Shown here piece by piece: positions 16,501 to 23,859 of a stretch of 64,000 nucleotides of DNA. Below the pieces are notes generated by a model. It saw only the letters and a list, made by a program, of their open reading frames with translations. It made no database searches and was not told where the DNA came from. Position 1 is the first letter of the stretch, and the number at the start of each line of letters is the position of its first letter. Position numbers and translations under genes: made by a program. Source of the stretch: Rhodococcus koreensis (GTDB lineage Bacteria > Actinomycetota > Actinomycetes > Mycobacteriales > Mycobacteriaceae); assembly GCF_900105905.1 (NCBI RefSeq), contig NZ_FNSV01000005.1:7316001-7380000 (forward strand), given 5' to 3'.

Positions 16501-18034
16501 CGACGCCGCAACGGACCTGCTGCCACCGGAGGGCGAGCACCGCAGCTATCTTCCGTTCCGATCCGGACGGCCCTACTCCGCCTCGCTGTCGGGGACGCAC
16601 CTGTCGTTGAAGGGTGCACCGGAGGTCGTGGTCGCCGCCTGCGCCGGAATCGACGCCGACGACGTCCACGACACCGTGCTCGGCATGGCCGCCGACGGGT
16701 TGCGCGTCATCGCCGTCGCCCGCCGGACCGTCACGACATTCCAGTCGCGACGCGCGGCCGACGACGCCGACGTACTCGACGAACTGTGCGGCGGCGGGCT
16801 GCAGCTCGTCGGACTACTCGGGCTGGCCGACACCCCGCGCCCCGAGGCGGCCGGACTGCTTCCCGACCTCGAACGCCTCCAGGTCGGGGTCCGGCTGATC
16901 ACGGGCGACCATCCCGTCACGGCCACCGCCATCACGCGAGAGCTGGGACTGCCCGTGTCGTCCGAGCAGGTGATCAGCGGCACCGAATGGGACACCCTGT
17001 CGCACCGGGGGCAGGAGAACGCCGTCGAGAAGTGCGTCGTCTTCGCCCGGATGACGCCCGAGCACAAGGTGCAGATCGTGCAGACCCTCGAACGTGTCGG
17101 TCACGTCTGCGCGATGGTCGGCGACGGTGCCAACGACGCCGCCGCGATCCGGGCCGCCAGTGTGGGGATCGGCGTCAGCTCGCGCGGTAGCGACCCCGCC
17201 CGCAGCGCCGCGGACGTGGTGCTCCTCGACGGCCGCGTCGACGCGTTGCGCGACGCCCTCGATGAAGGCCGCCAGCTGTGGCGGCGGGTCCAGGCCGGGG
17301 TGGCGGTGCTGCTCGGCGGGAACGCCGGGGAGGTGGCGTTCGCCCTGATCGGCAGCGCGATCGCCGGACGGTCACCGCTCACCGCGCGTCAGCTTCTGCT
17401 GGTGAACGTGCTCACCGACGCTTTGCCGGCAGCCGCACTCGCGGTGAGCCCGCCCAACGAACAGACCCGGGGAGAGGGCCGCGGACCGGACAGTGCGGCG
17501 CTGTGGCGGACCGTCGCGATCCGCGGCGCCGCCACCGCGGCAGGCGCGACGACGGCGTGGGCGCTGGCGAGCGTGACCGGCAGGCAACGCCGGGCGTCGA
17601 CGGTCGGGCTGGTCGCGCTGGTCGGAACGCAGCTGGGGCAGACGCTCATCGATTCGCGCAGCCCGCTCGTCGTCCTCACCGCGGGTGGGTCACTCGCCGC
17701 GCTCACCGTGATGGTCAGTACGCCCGGGGTCAGTCAGCTCCTGGGATGCACCCCGCTCGGACCGATCGGGTGGGCCCAGGCGCTGGGGTGCGCGGGTGCG
17801 GCGACCGCGGCAGCCGCGTTCGCACCGGGACTGGTGGAGAAGCTTGCGGGCGATCAGTCGACGATCTCGATCACGCCCGCCCGCAGCAGCACGGCGTACA
17901 CCTCCCGGAGCGGTGGGGTGAGTACCCGGGTGACCACCCCGGTCAACGGGTCCGCGGCGCCGGAGAAAACACCGGCAGCGGTCTGGGCGACGGCACTCAG
18001 CACACCCGACACGGTTCACGGTCAAGGTGGCTGA
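13523..18034 (+). CDS. Giant P-type cation-transporting ATPase (CtpI/CtpH-like)
   Basis: With the GTG at 13523, 5 bases after the previous stop, the product has 1503 residues; the longer open frame upstream overlaps the small protein gene and is not used. The C-terminal half is a complete P-type ATPase: TGES in SLTGESLPVSK, the intramembrane PEGLP motif typical of P2 (Ca-type) pumps, DKTGT with the phosphorylated Asp at about residue 942, and GDGANDAAAI near 1200. The N-terminal 600 residues contain an HMA-like segment (WIEIRGLDG to VVTVGDHG) and a degenerate second P-domain: VDPSV at about 364 where DKTGT should be, and VAGHAPHALSAADVGIGV at about 497 in place of GDGAND. Mycobacterial CtpH and CtpI have the same unusual length. 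The transported ion is unknown. Confidence 0.88.
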   Translation: MGLGRYVSAAASLPVRGAGIGLGVASYGGAVAADLVATTARTATQITTEVLGGTPARRTSSGHGRAWIEIRGLDGPRGADVAASVLGAVRATAGVDGAELNCALSRLVVTVGDHGPSVAVLCQVVTRAEDAARPLARGGVRDRPRELPGDDVALAERALALAAATTGLVAAVGVRLLPMPSLPAAVPAAAVTFVNYQPRLRGMVENRLGPDAAELLLATAQAVGDVLRRAPASLAVDVALRSAITAEAWSGRRVWHRREPELARDPADDSASRPRVRGTSGPVERDVDRAAIAQFAGATAVGVATRSVAGAADAALVAAPKAARTARETFAATLGRGLADRHSVLVLRPAALRRLDRVDAVVVDPSVLHTAELRVSGLRAVRDADRTRVWESARSAVEAGALGVGWHALSDLPGDVASAAVDEDSAVLVTPAHHANAAAVLAQARTSGAQVMSVNVDGLGGLRSAFDDLLPSSGSPDADLRDAVAQLQANGATVAVVAGHAPHALSAADVGIGVLAGGAPPPWCADLLVDDLAGVWRVLRSLPDARTASRRGVEIATAASMLGALVMLPGVRGRGPGPVTVGAAAGLWTGHSLARSVLRAEIPPAAPVHAWHEMPATEVRRLLPVQNDVDAATSRRRSVRLVLTPVEAIGRLTAWPVGLAWDFGRAMRTELSDPLTPVLATGSAASALLGSPIDAVLVGSVLAGNAALSAVQRLHAERLLNRLLAAGDPPAHRVAGSPNSWATERVEASRLRPGDVIEICPGEVVPADGRLVEASGVEVDESSLTGESLPVSKQTSPTPGAPIGERACMVFAGTTILTGTATAIVTAVGDATEAGRAGAITPASAAHVGLQAQLRSLTDRVLPVSVGGGALVTAVGFLRGTGLRQAVTSGVAVAVAAVPEGLPLVATLAQQAAARRLTRSGALVRAPRSVEALGRVDVVCFDKTGTLSENRLRVVSAVPQPGFDRDDVLACAGRSAVTRDGSPAAHATDVAIADAATDLLPPEGEHRSYLPFRSGRPYSASLSGTHLSLKGAPEVVVAACAGIDADDVHDTVLGMAADGLRVIAVARRTVTTFQSRRAADDADVLDELCGGGLQLVGLLGLADTPRPEAAGLLPDLERLQVGVRLITGDHPVTATAITRELGLPVSSEQVISGTEWDTLSHRGQENAVEKCVVFARMTPEHKVQIVQTLERVGHVCAMVGDGANDAAAIRAASVGIGVSSRGSDPARSAADVVLLDGRVDALRDALDEGRQLWRRVQAGVAVLLGGNAGEVAFALIGSAIAGRSPLTARQLLLVNVLTDALPAAALAVSPPNEQTRGEGRGPDSAALWRTVAIRGAATAAGATTAWALASVTGRQRRASTVGLVALVGTQLGQTLIDSRSPLVVLTAGGSLAALTVMVSTPGVSQLLGCTPLGPIGWAQALGCAGAATAAAAFAPGLVEKLAGDQSTISITPARSSTAYTSRSGGVSTRVTTPVNGSAAPEKTPAAVWATALSTPDTVHGQGG

Positions 18035-18066
18035 CCGGAAAACGGCACGCACAAGGGAGACGAACT

Positions 18067-18339
18067 ATGGCCCAACGAACGTCGGAGGCGCAGTCGCACA
18101 GCGATGCCGTCCAGCGGGTGCAGGCGGCCCACAGCTTCGCCGTGCAGTTACCGATCCTCGGCAGGGTGCCGCTGCCACGTCCCGAGCAGCTGGCATTCTT
18201 CGCGGCGATCGGCCTGCTCGCCGCCGTCGAAATCATCGAATGGCCGGTTGCGCTGACCATCGCAGCAGGACACGTGCTGATCACCGATCAGCACAACCGG
18301 GCCGTCCAGGAGATCGGGGAGGCGCTGGAAGGCGTGTGA
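18067..18339 (+). CDS. Small membrane protein following the P-type ATPase
   Basis: The product has 90 residues, with an N-terminal polar region and one or two membrane segments (LAFFAAIGLLAAVEIIEWPVALTIAAGHVL). A GGGAGA ribosome site lies before the ATG at 18067, 32 bases after the ATPase stop, so it is the third gene of the operon. Its EWPV-centred helix resembles that of the protein at 13194. It could be an accessory subunit of the pump; there is no known function I can name. It ends 13 bases from the convergent MTB12-like gene. Confidence 0.75.
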   Translation: MAQRTSEAQSHSDAVQRVQAAHSFAVQLPILGRVPLPRPEQLAFFAAIGLLAAVEIIEWPVALTIAAGHVLITDQHNRAVQEIGEALEGV

Positions 18340-18352
18340 CGCGGAATCCGGC

Positions 18353-18859
18353 TCAGGCGGGCGGGCAGGCCGGCGACGTCAACTGCGCGATCGCCACGAT
18401 CGAGCAGGCCGTCGCCTTCGACAGTTTCCACGTCCCGTTCTCGCCGGGCACGAAGATGGCGGGCAGGGTGTTCTGCTGCACCTGGCCGTTGATCGTCAAC
18501 TGCAGCTGCGCGCTGGCGCTGCCGTCGCCGTTGTCGATGACCGGGTCCAGCACCTGAACCTGCGCACCCGCCTGCTGAGCGGCGGCCGCGACCTGGTTGA
18601 ACAGGTTCGGATCCTGCTCCGAACCCTCCACCATGGCGATCTTCTGGTCGAGCGGAGTGGCCGGGTCGAGGCCCTTCGCCAGCAGGGCGTTGAGGTCGGC
18701 GGCTGTCGGCAGAACGAGGTCGGCCGTCGTTTCGGTCGCCGACGTGGTGGTGGACGTGGTGGTCCCGCTCGAGCCGGACGACTCGTCGGAACCACAGGAG
18801 GACATCGTGAGGGCTGCGGCGATCGCTACCGCGGCAACCGTGATCTTGCGGATCGTCAA
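18353..18859 (-). CDS. MTB12/CFP-2-like lipoprotein
   Basis: The product has 168 residues. The signal peptide ITVAAVAIAAALTMSSCGS ends in a lipobox-like LTMSSC, so the mature protein should be lipidated and exported. A Ser/Thr-rich linker follows, then a compact domain (VLPTAADLNALLAKGLDP ... IFVPGENGTWKLSKATACSIVA) that matches the low-molecular-weight antigen MTB12 family of mycobacteria and relatives. The role of the family is not established; members are abundant secreted or surface proteins. Two further cysteines near the end could form a disulphide. It is monocistronic and convergent with the ATPase operon. Confidence 0.82.
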   Translation of the reverse strand: MTIRKITVAAVAIAAALTMSSCGSDESSGSSGTTTSTTTSATETTADLVLPTAADLNALLAKGLDPATPLDQKIAMVEGSEQDPNLFNQVAAAAQQAGAQVQVLDPVIDNGDGSASAQLQLTINGQVQQNTLPAIFVPGENGTWKLSKATACSIVAIAQLTSPACPPA

Positions 18860-18972
18860 CTCAGTTACCTCTTCGTATCTCGGTGCGCAGGTCGTTCGGT
18901 CTCACATCGAGTCTGAAGGTTTGCGGAGCGTCGCGCCGTCGAAGCCAGAGAATTCTCAGACTTCGCCCGAAT

Positions 18973-19242
18973 TCATGCCGCCGTGCCGAACGCGCCGCGG
19001 TACGGCGTGGCGTGGCTCCACTGCAGGGCCGCAACGGTGACGTCGGACGCGGGAAGGTCGTCGTGATGGGTCTGGATGAACGCGATCAACGCGCGGGCGG
19101 TGCGGGCGAGGGCAACCTTGTGCTGCCGGGACGTCTCCGCGAGTTCGGTGAACGCGTCGTTCTCGGAGCAGCCGCGGAAGGCGATGAGGATGCCGACAGC
19201 GATGTCGACCGCCGTGCGGGTGGAGTAGCTGGGCGTCGTCAT
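18973..19242 (-). CDS. ANTAR-domain protein without a sensor domain
   Basis: The product has 89 residues. RTAVDIAVGILIAFRGCSENDAFTELAETSRQHKVALARTARALI follows the ANTAR three-helix pattern (A-x-G-I-L, G-x-S-x-x-x-A-F, L-x-x-x-S). ANTAR domains bind paired hairpins in mRNA leaders and prevent termination. Here the domain fills nearly the whole protein, with no GAF, PAS or receiver domain, so activity may be set by abundance or a partner. The ATG at 19242 gives a natural start (MTTPSY); the open frame continues upstream but has no ribosome site there. It is divergent from the GIY-YIG gene. Confidence 0.72.
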   Translation of the reverse strand: MTTPSYSTRTAVDIAVGILIAFRGCSENDAFTELAETSRQHKVALARTARALIAFIQTHHDDLPASDVTVAALQWSHATPYRGAFGTAA

Positions 19243-19377
19243 GAATGTTCTCCCAACCTGCGTCGGAACGGGTACCACTCCATCTTCCCGCACCGGGTAC
19301 GACGTCGAAAGAGTTCGAATCGCCCGGTGTATTAGTCGTCCGAGTTCTTCACCGAGGTTTTCCCTTACGGTAGGGGC

Positions 19378-20475
19378 ATGGCTACCGTCTGGACGATCCC
19401 GATCGACATCACTTCTCGCTGGCTCGACAATGCCGAGGTCCAGACCTTCCTCGCGTCCAACGACCTGGACAACGCGTCCCCCGACCCGCGGGTGCGGTTC
19501 GCGCAGTTCGCGGACGTCACGAAGTCCCTCGAACGGCACATCGGGCACACCTTCTCCTCCGTGCAGGGCGCCGCCACCGCACTGTTCGACGGCATCGACG
19601 GCGGTACTCCCGTCGCGTTGAAACTGGCGGCGCTGCGACTGATTCTGAGAGAGGTGTATCAGACCCGCCACGCGCCGAAGCCGTTTCCGAAGCGGGTGGG
19701 TGAGGAACTCGGCACCTACGTCTACGCGCTCCTCGATCCGCGCAACAGGTCGGTGTTCTACGTCGGCTCCGGGCGCGGCACCCGGGTGTACGGCTACGTG
19801 TGGGAGGCGTTGGCCGAGAACGAGCACCGGCAGACGCTCGAGGATCCGGAGACCGACAGCGCCGAGGTGAAGGCCGCGACGATCGCCCGCATCCGCGAGA
19901 TCTACGACTCCGGCCACGAGGTCGAGCACTACATCGTGGCGCATCGGATCGCCGACACCGCCGACGTTGCCGACGCGGTGCGGGGCGGAGTCGTGGGAGC
20001 GCTGGGGCTCGTCGAGGGCGCCGAGCTCGGCAATCTCGCCGGCGGCGCGGGCGAGCATCGCGCGGTGCCCGTCGACGACCTCGTGTTGCAGTACGCAGCA
20101 GAACCCGTCCCGAACCTGCCGACCCCGTGCGTCGTCCTCGAGGTGCCCGCTGCGTCCCGGCGCGGCGTGACGCCGGAGGAGGTGTACGAACTGTCCCGCG
20201 GCGCGTGGGCGGCAGGCGCTGCCGTGCGCAACACCGACGACATCCCGGTGATCGTGTTCGCGGACAACATCGTTCGTGCCGCATACCGTGTCAAGTCGTG
20301 GTCGACGGTGGCACGACCCGGTGACGCGGCGCTGTGGCGGTTCACGGGCGAGTCCGACACCGAACTGGAGAGCCAATTCGTGAACAAGCGGATCGTCCCC
20401 GCCAAGGTCGGCCTGAAGAAGTGGCCCACCCACGGCTGGGTCCCGCACCTCACCCAGGCCCGCCCCGGCCGCTGA
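19378..20475 (+). CDS. GIY-YIG domain protein (LEM-3-like type)
   Basis: The product has 365 residues. A GIY-YIG-type nuclease core begins near residue 113: YVYALLDPRNRSVFYVGSGRGTRVYGYVW, where YVYALLDP and FYVGSGRGTRV are the two half-motifs with the conserved Arg following. This form, with YVY and FYVG, is that of the LEM-3-like group. The 110-residue N-terminus (DITSRWLDNAEVQTF ...) and the long C-terminus are unassigned. It probably nicks or processes branched DNA, or is a catalytically altered relative. It ends directly on a strong hairpin repeat and lies 117 bases before recC, with its own AT-richer promoter region upstream. Confidence 0.7.
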   Translation: MATVWTIPIDITSRWLDNAEVQTFLASNDLDNASPDPRVRFAQFADVTKSLERHIGHTFSSVQGAATALFDGIDGGTPVALKLAALRLILREVYQTRHAPKPFPKRVGEELGTYVYALLDPRNRSVFYVGSGRGTRVYGYVWEALAENEHRQTLEDPETDSAEVKAATIARIREIYDSGHEVEHYIVAHRIADTADVADAVRGGVVGALGLVEGAELGNLAGGAGEHRAVPVDDLVLQYAAEPVPNLPTPCVVLEVPAASRRGVTPEEVYELSRGAWAAGAAVRNTDDIPVIVFADNIVRAAYRVKSWSTVARPGDAALWRFTGESDTELESQFVNKRIVPAKVGLKKWPTHGWVPHLTQARPGR

Positions 20476-20518
20476 CGTGAGCGGCAAAGCGTGCCCCGGC
20501 ACACTTTGCCGCTCACGT
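20475..20518. repeat. Palindromic intergenic repeat (perfect-type copy)
   Basis: Arms of 21 bases, 20475-20495 and 20498-20518, pair with one mismatch (C20490 against A20503) around a 2-base centre. The arm sequence begins ACGTGAGCGGCAAAG. It starts on the last base of the GIY-YIG stop codon and could act as a transcription terminator. A half-decayed copy lies at 10351. Confidence 0.85.
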
Positions 20519-20592
20519 ACGGAGTGGCCTCCCGAGTCGGTGGGGTGTGGTAAGTCTGAGCCGACCGGAGTTGGGGAGCGAAGGGAGGCCAC

Positions 20593-23500
20593 GTGCTCGT
20601 ACTGCATCGCGCCGAGCGTTCCACCACTCTCGCGTCGGCTCTCGGCGACGTGCTCGCGACCCCGCTGTCCGATCCGTTCGCCCGTGAGGTCGTCGCCGTC
20701 CCGGCGAAGGGTGTCGAGCGCTGGCTCACCCAGCGACTCTCGACCGCGCTCGGTGCCCGGCCCGGCGTCGGCGACGGGGTCGCCGCGAACATCGACTTCC
20801 CGTCACCCGCCCGGCTCGTGGACGAGTGCCTCGCCGCCGCCACCGGAGTGTCCGCCGACGAAGACCCGTGGCATTCGTCCCGGGTGCTGTGGGCGCTGCT
20901 TCGTGTCGTCGACGACTGCCTCGGCGAGCCCTGGTGCGCCGTCCTCGCGAAACACCTCGGGCACGGCCGCCCCGACGGCGACCCGGACGATCACCGGCCC
21001 GGCAGGCGATACGCCACCGCCTCGCACCTGACCGAACTGTTCCGCAGTTACGCCGCGCAGCGGCCGGCTATGCTGGTCGACTGGGCGGCAGGCCGGGACA
21101 CCGACGGTGCGGGCGGCCCACTCGACGACGACCTGCTCTGGCAAGCCGAATTGTGGCGGCGGCTGCGTGCGAGGATCGGCGGCCCCGCGCCCGCCGAGCG
21201 CCTCGACTCCGCGTGCGCCCGGTTGCGTGAGGAACCGGGCCGCGTCGAACTGCCCGGCAGGCTGTCGCTGTTCGGCCCGACCCGCCTCGCGACCGAGCAG
21301 ATCGCCGTTCTCGCCGCCCTTTCCGTCAATCGTGATGTGCACCTGTGGCTTCCGCATCCGAGTCCCGCGTTGTGGTCGTCGTTGTCGACGGCGGACGGCG
21401 TCCTCGCGCGCGCCGACGACCATACCGCCCTGTCCGTCGCCCACCCGCTGCTGTCGAGCCTGGCGCGGGACGTCCGCGAACTCGAGTCGAGACTGACCCG
21501 CCTCGACGTCGAGGACCTCCACCACGCGGGACCCCCGCAGCCCGACTCTCTGCTGGGGTGCCTGCAGGCGGATGTCCGGGACGACCGGGCGCCGGCGCTC
21601 GCCGAGTGCACCGCCGACGCGTCCGTGCAGGTCCACGCGTGCCACGGGCCTGCCCGTCAGGTGGAGGTCCTGCGTGAATGCCTCCTGCATCTCTTCGAGG
21701 ACGATCCGACTCTCGAACCGCGTGACGTGCTCGTCATGTGCCCCGACGTCGAGTCGTATGCGCCGCTGATCCGGGCCGCGTTCGGGCAGGACGTGCTCGG
21801 GCACCCCGGTCACCGTCTGCGGGTCCGCCTCGCTGATCGGGCCCTGCACCAGACCAACCCGGTGCTCGCCGTGGTGTCCGGCCTCCTCGAACTCGCCGAC
21901 GCGAGGGTGACGGCGAGTCAGATTCTGGACCTGTCGGCGGCCGCCCCGGTGCGCAGGCGGTTCCGGTTCGGCGACGACGACCTCGAACGGATCCGGGAGT
22001 GGGCGTCCGCGACGGGTGCTCGCTGGGGAATCGGGCCGCGACAGCGTGCGGCGTTCGGTCTCGGTGACTTCCCTCAGAACACGTTCACCACCGCACTCGA
22101 CCGCATCCTGCTCGGCGCCGCGGCAGACGAGTCCGCGGGCGAATGGCTCGCTCTGGCTCTTCCGCTCGACGACGTCGACAGCAACGACATCGACCTCACC
22201 GGGAGGCTGGCCGAGTTCGTCGACCGCCTCGACGTCGCGCTGCGCGGGCTCGCCGGGCCGCAGTCGGTCGCGGACTGGTCGAGCGCGCTCACCCGGGCGC
22301 TGGACCTGCTCGTCGACGTCGGCGCCGCCGACACGTGGCAACTGGCGCAGGCCGGAAGGGAACTGGGGGCGGCGACGGAGCACGGCGGCGACACGGTCCT
22401 GCGACTGTCGGACGTGCGCGCCATGCTCGCCACCCGGCTCGCGGGACGACCCACCCGCGCGAATTTCCGCACCGGGGAGCTGACGGTGTGCACGATGGTG
22501 CCGATGCGCTCGGTGCCGCACCGCGTCGTCGTCCTCCTGGGGCTCGACGACGAGGTGTTCCCGCGGGGCGTGAGTGTGGACGGAGACGACGTGCTGGCCC
22601 GAAATCCTCTTCTCGGCGAACGTGATCCGCGCAGCGAGGACAGGCAGTTGCTGCTCGACGCCGTCATGTCCGCCAGTGAGAAGCTCCTGCTGTTCTACAC
22701 GGGCGCCGACCCCGTCACCGGCATGTCCCGGCCTCCTGCGATCCCGCTGTCCGAACTGCTCGACGCGGTCGCGGCCACCGTCGGGAGCGATGCCCTCCCC
22801 GGCATCGTGACCCGGCATCCGTTGCAGCCGTTCGACGCCCGCAACTTCCGGCCCGAGCGTCCGTTCAGTTTCGACCGGGCGGCGCTGGCCGGTGCCCGCG
22901 CCGCGCAGCACCCACCCGAACCGGAACCCGCGTTCCTGCGGTCGCCGCTGGTGCCGCCGACGCCGGGGGACGTCGATCTCGCGGAACTCGTCGCGTTCCT
23001 GGTGCACCCGACGCAGGCGTTCCTGCGGCAACGGCTCGGGTTGCGGGTCCCCGACGTGGACGAGGACCTCGCCGACGCATTGGACGTGGCGCCCGATCCG
23101 CTCGCCCGCTGGGACCTCGGCCAGAGGATGCTCGTCGCGCGACTGTCGGGAACCGAACCGGCCGACTTCCGCGCCGCCGAGTGGCGCCGGGGCACGTTGC
23201 CGCCGTTCAAGTTGGGGGAGGCGGTGCTCGGCGACATCGAGCACGCGGTCGAATCGCTCGTCGCGGTCAGCGGGTCCGTACACGTCGGACGCGCGGAGAC
23301 CGTCGACGTCGACGTCGATCTCGGCAACGGACGGCGCCTCACCGGCACCGTGGGTGGTGTGCACGGATCGGTGATCGCGAGCACCACGTATTCGAGACTG
23401 GGTCCGAAACACCGCCTCACCGCGTGGGCCCAGTTGCTGGCGGTCGCGGCCTCCGACCGCGACGGCGACACCGGCTGGACGGCCGTGACGACCGGCCGCG

Positions 23501-23859
23501 GCTCGTACAGCCGCCCGGCGTGGCGCTCGACCCTGACGGCGCCGGAGAACGCGCTGGAGGAACTCGTGCGACTGGTCGAACTGCGCGATCTCGGGTTGCA
23601 CGCGCCGTTGCCGATCGCCACGGGCGCGTCGGCTGCCTACGCCGAGCGACGGCACGGCGGCAGCAGCATGGAGGACGCGATCGAGGCGGCCCGGAAGGAA
23701 TGGAGCAGTGATTTCGGTGACGCACGCGACCGCCACATCACGTACGTGTACGGGGCTTCGCCCGGCATCGACGTCCTCGGCGACGCGGTGACGATCGAGA
23801 ACTACGCCCGGCAACTGTGGGCGCCGCTGCTCGCTGCCGAGACGGTGGCGCAGCCGTGA
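20593..23859 (+). CDS. recC: Exodeoxyribonuclease V, RecC (gamma) subunit
   Basis: The product has 1088 residues, matching actinobacterial RecC. It lacks working helicase motifs but keeps the helicase-like folds, as RecC does. Family stretches include the N-terminal VVAVPAKGVERWLTQRLS, the DVLVMCPDVESYAPLI segment in the middle, and VVLLGLDDEVFPRG in the later part. RecC holds the complex together and reads Chi in enterobacteria; the actinobacterial complex resects double-strand breaks. The GTG start has a strong GGGAGG site 4 bases upstream. It overlaps recB by 4 bases (GTGA), so C-B-D are translationally coupled. Confidence 0.93.
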   Translation: MLVLHRAERSTTLASALGDVLATPLSDPFAREVVAVPAKGVERWLTQRLSTALGARPGVGDGVAANIDFPSPARLVDECLAAATGVSADEDPWHSSRVLWALLRVVDDCLGEPWCAVLAKHLGHGRPDGDPDDHRPGRRYATASHLTELFRSYAAQRPAMLVDWAAGRDTDGAGGPLDDDLLWQAELWRRLRARIGGPAPAERLDSACARLREEPGRVELPGRLSLFGPTRLATEQIAVLAALSVNRDVHLWLPHPSPALWSSLSTADGVLARADDHTALSVAHPLLSSLARDVRELESRLTRLDVEDLHHAGPPQPDSLLGCLQADVRDDRAPALAECTADASVQVHACHGPARQVEVLRECLLHLFEDDPTLEPRDVLVMCPDVESYAPLIRAAFGQDVLGHPGHRLRVRLADRALHQTNPVLAVVSGLLELADARVTASQILDLSAAAPVRRRFRFGDDDLERIREWASATGARWGIGPRQRAAFGLGDFPQNTFTTALDRILLGAAADESAGEWLALALPLDDVDSNDIDLTGRLAEFVDRLDVALRGLAGPQSVADWSSALTRALDLLVDVGAADTWQLAQAGRELGAATEHGGDTVLRLSDVRAMLATRLAGRPTRANFRTGELTVCTMVPMRSVPHRVVVLLGLDDEVFPRGVSVDGDDVLARNPLLGERDPRSEDRQLLLDAVMSASEKLLLFYTGADPVTGMSRPPAIPLSELLDAVAATVGSDALPGIVTRHPLQPFDARNFRPERPFSFDRAALAGARAAQHPPEPEPAFLRSPLVPPTPGDVDLAELVAFLVHPTQAFLRQRLGLRVPDVDEDLADALDVAPDPLARWDLGQRMLVARLSGTEPADFRAAEWRRGTLPPFKLGEAVLGDIEHAVESLVAVSGSVHVGRAETVDVDVDLGNGRRLTGTVGGVHGSVIASTTYSRLGPKHRLTAWAQLLAVAASDRDGDTGWTAVTTGRGSYSRPAWRSTLTAPENALEELVRLVELRDLGLHAPLPIATGASAAYAERRHGGSSMEDAIEAARKEWSSDFGDARDRHITYVYGASPGIDVLGDAVTIENYARQLWAPLLAAETVAQP

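Noticed and set aside
20803..23814. 1003-codon open frame on the minus strand opposite recC
   Set aside because: It is the mirror of a strongly biased GC-rich gene. Its protein is a low-complexity Arg/Gly/Val/Glu mixture without motifs, while recC on the plus strand is complete.
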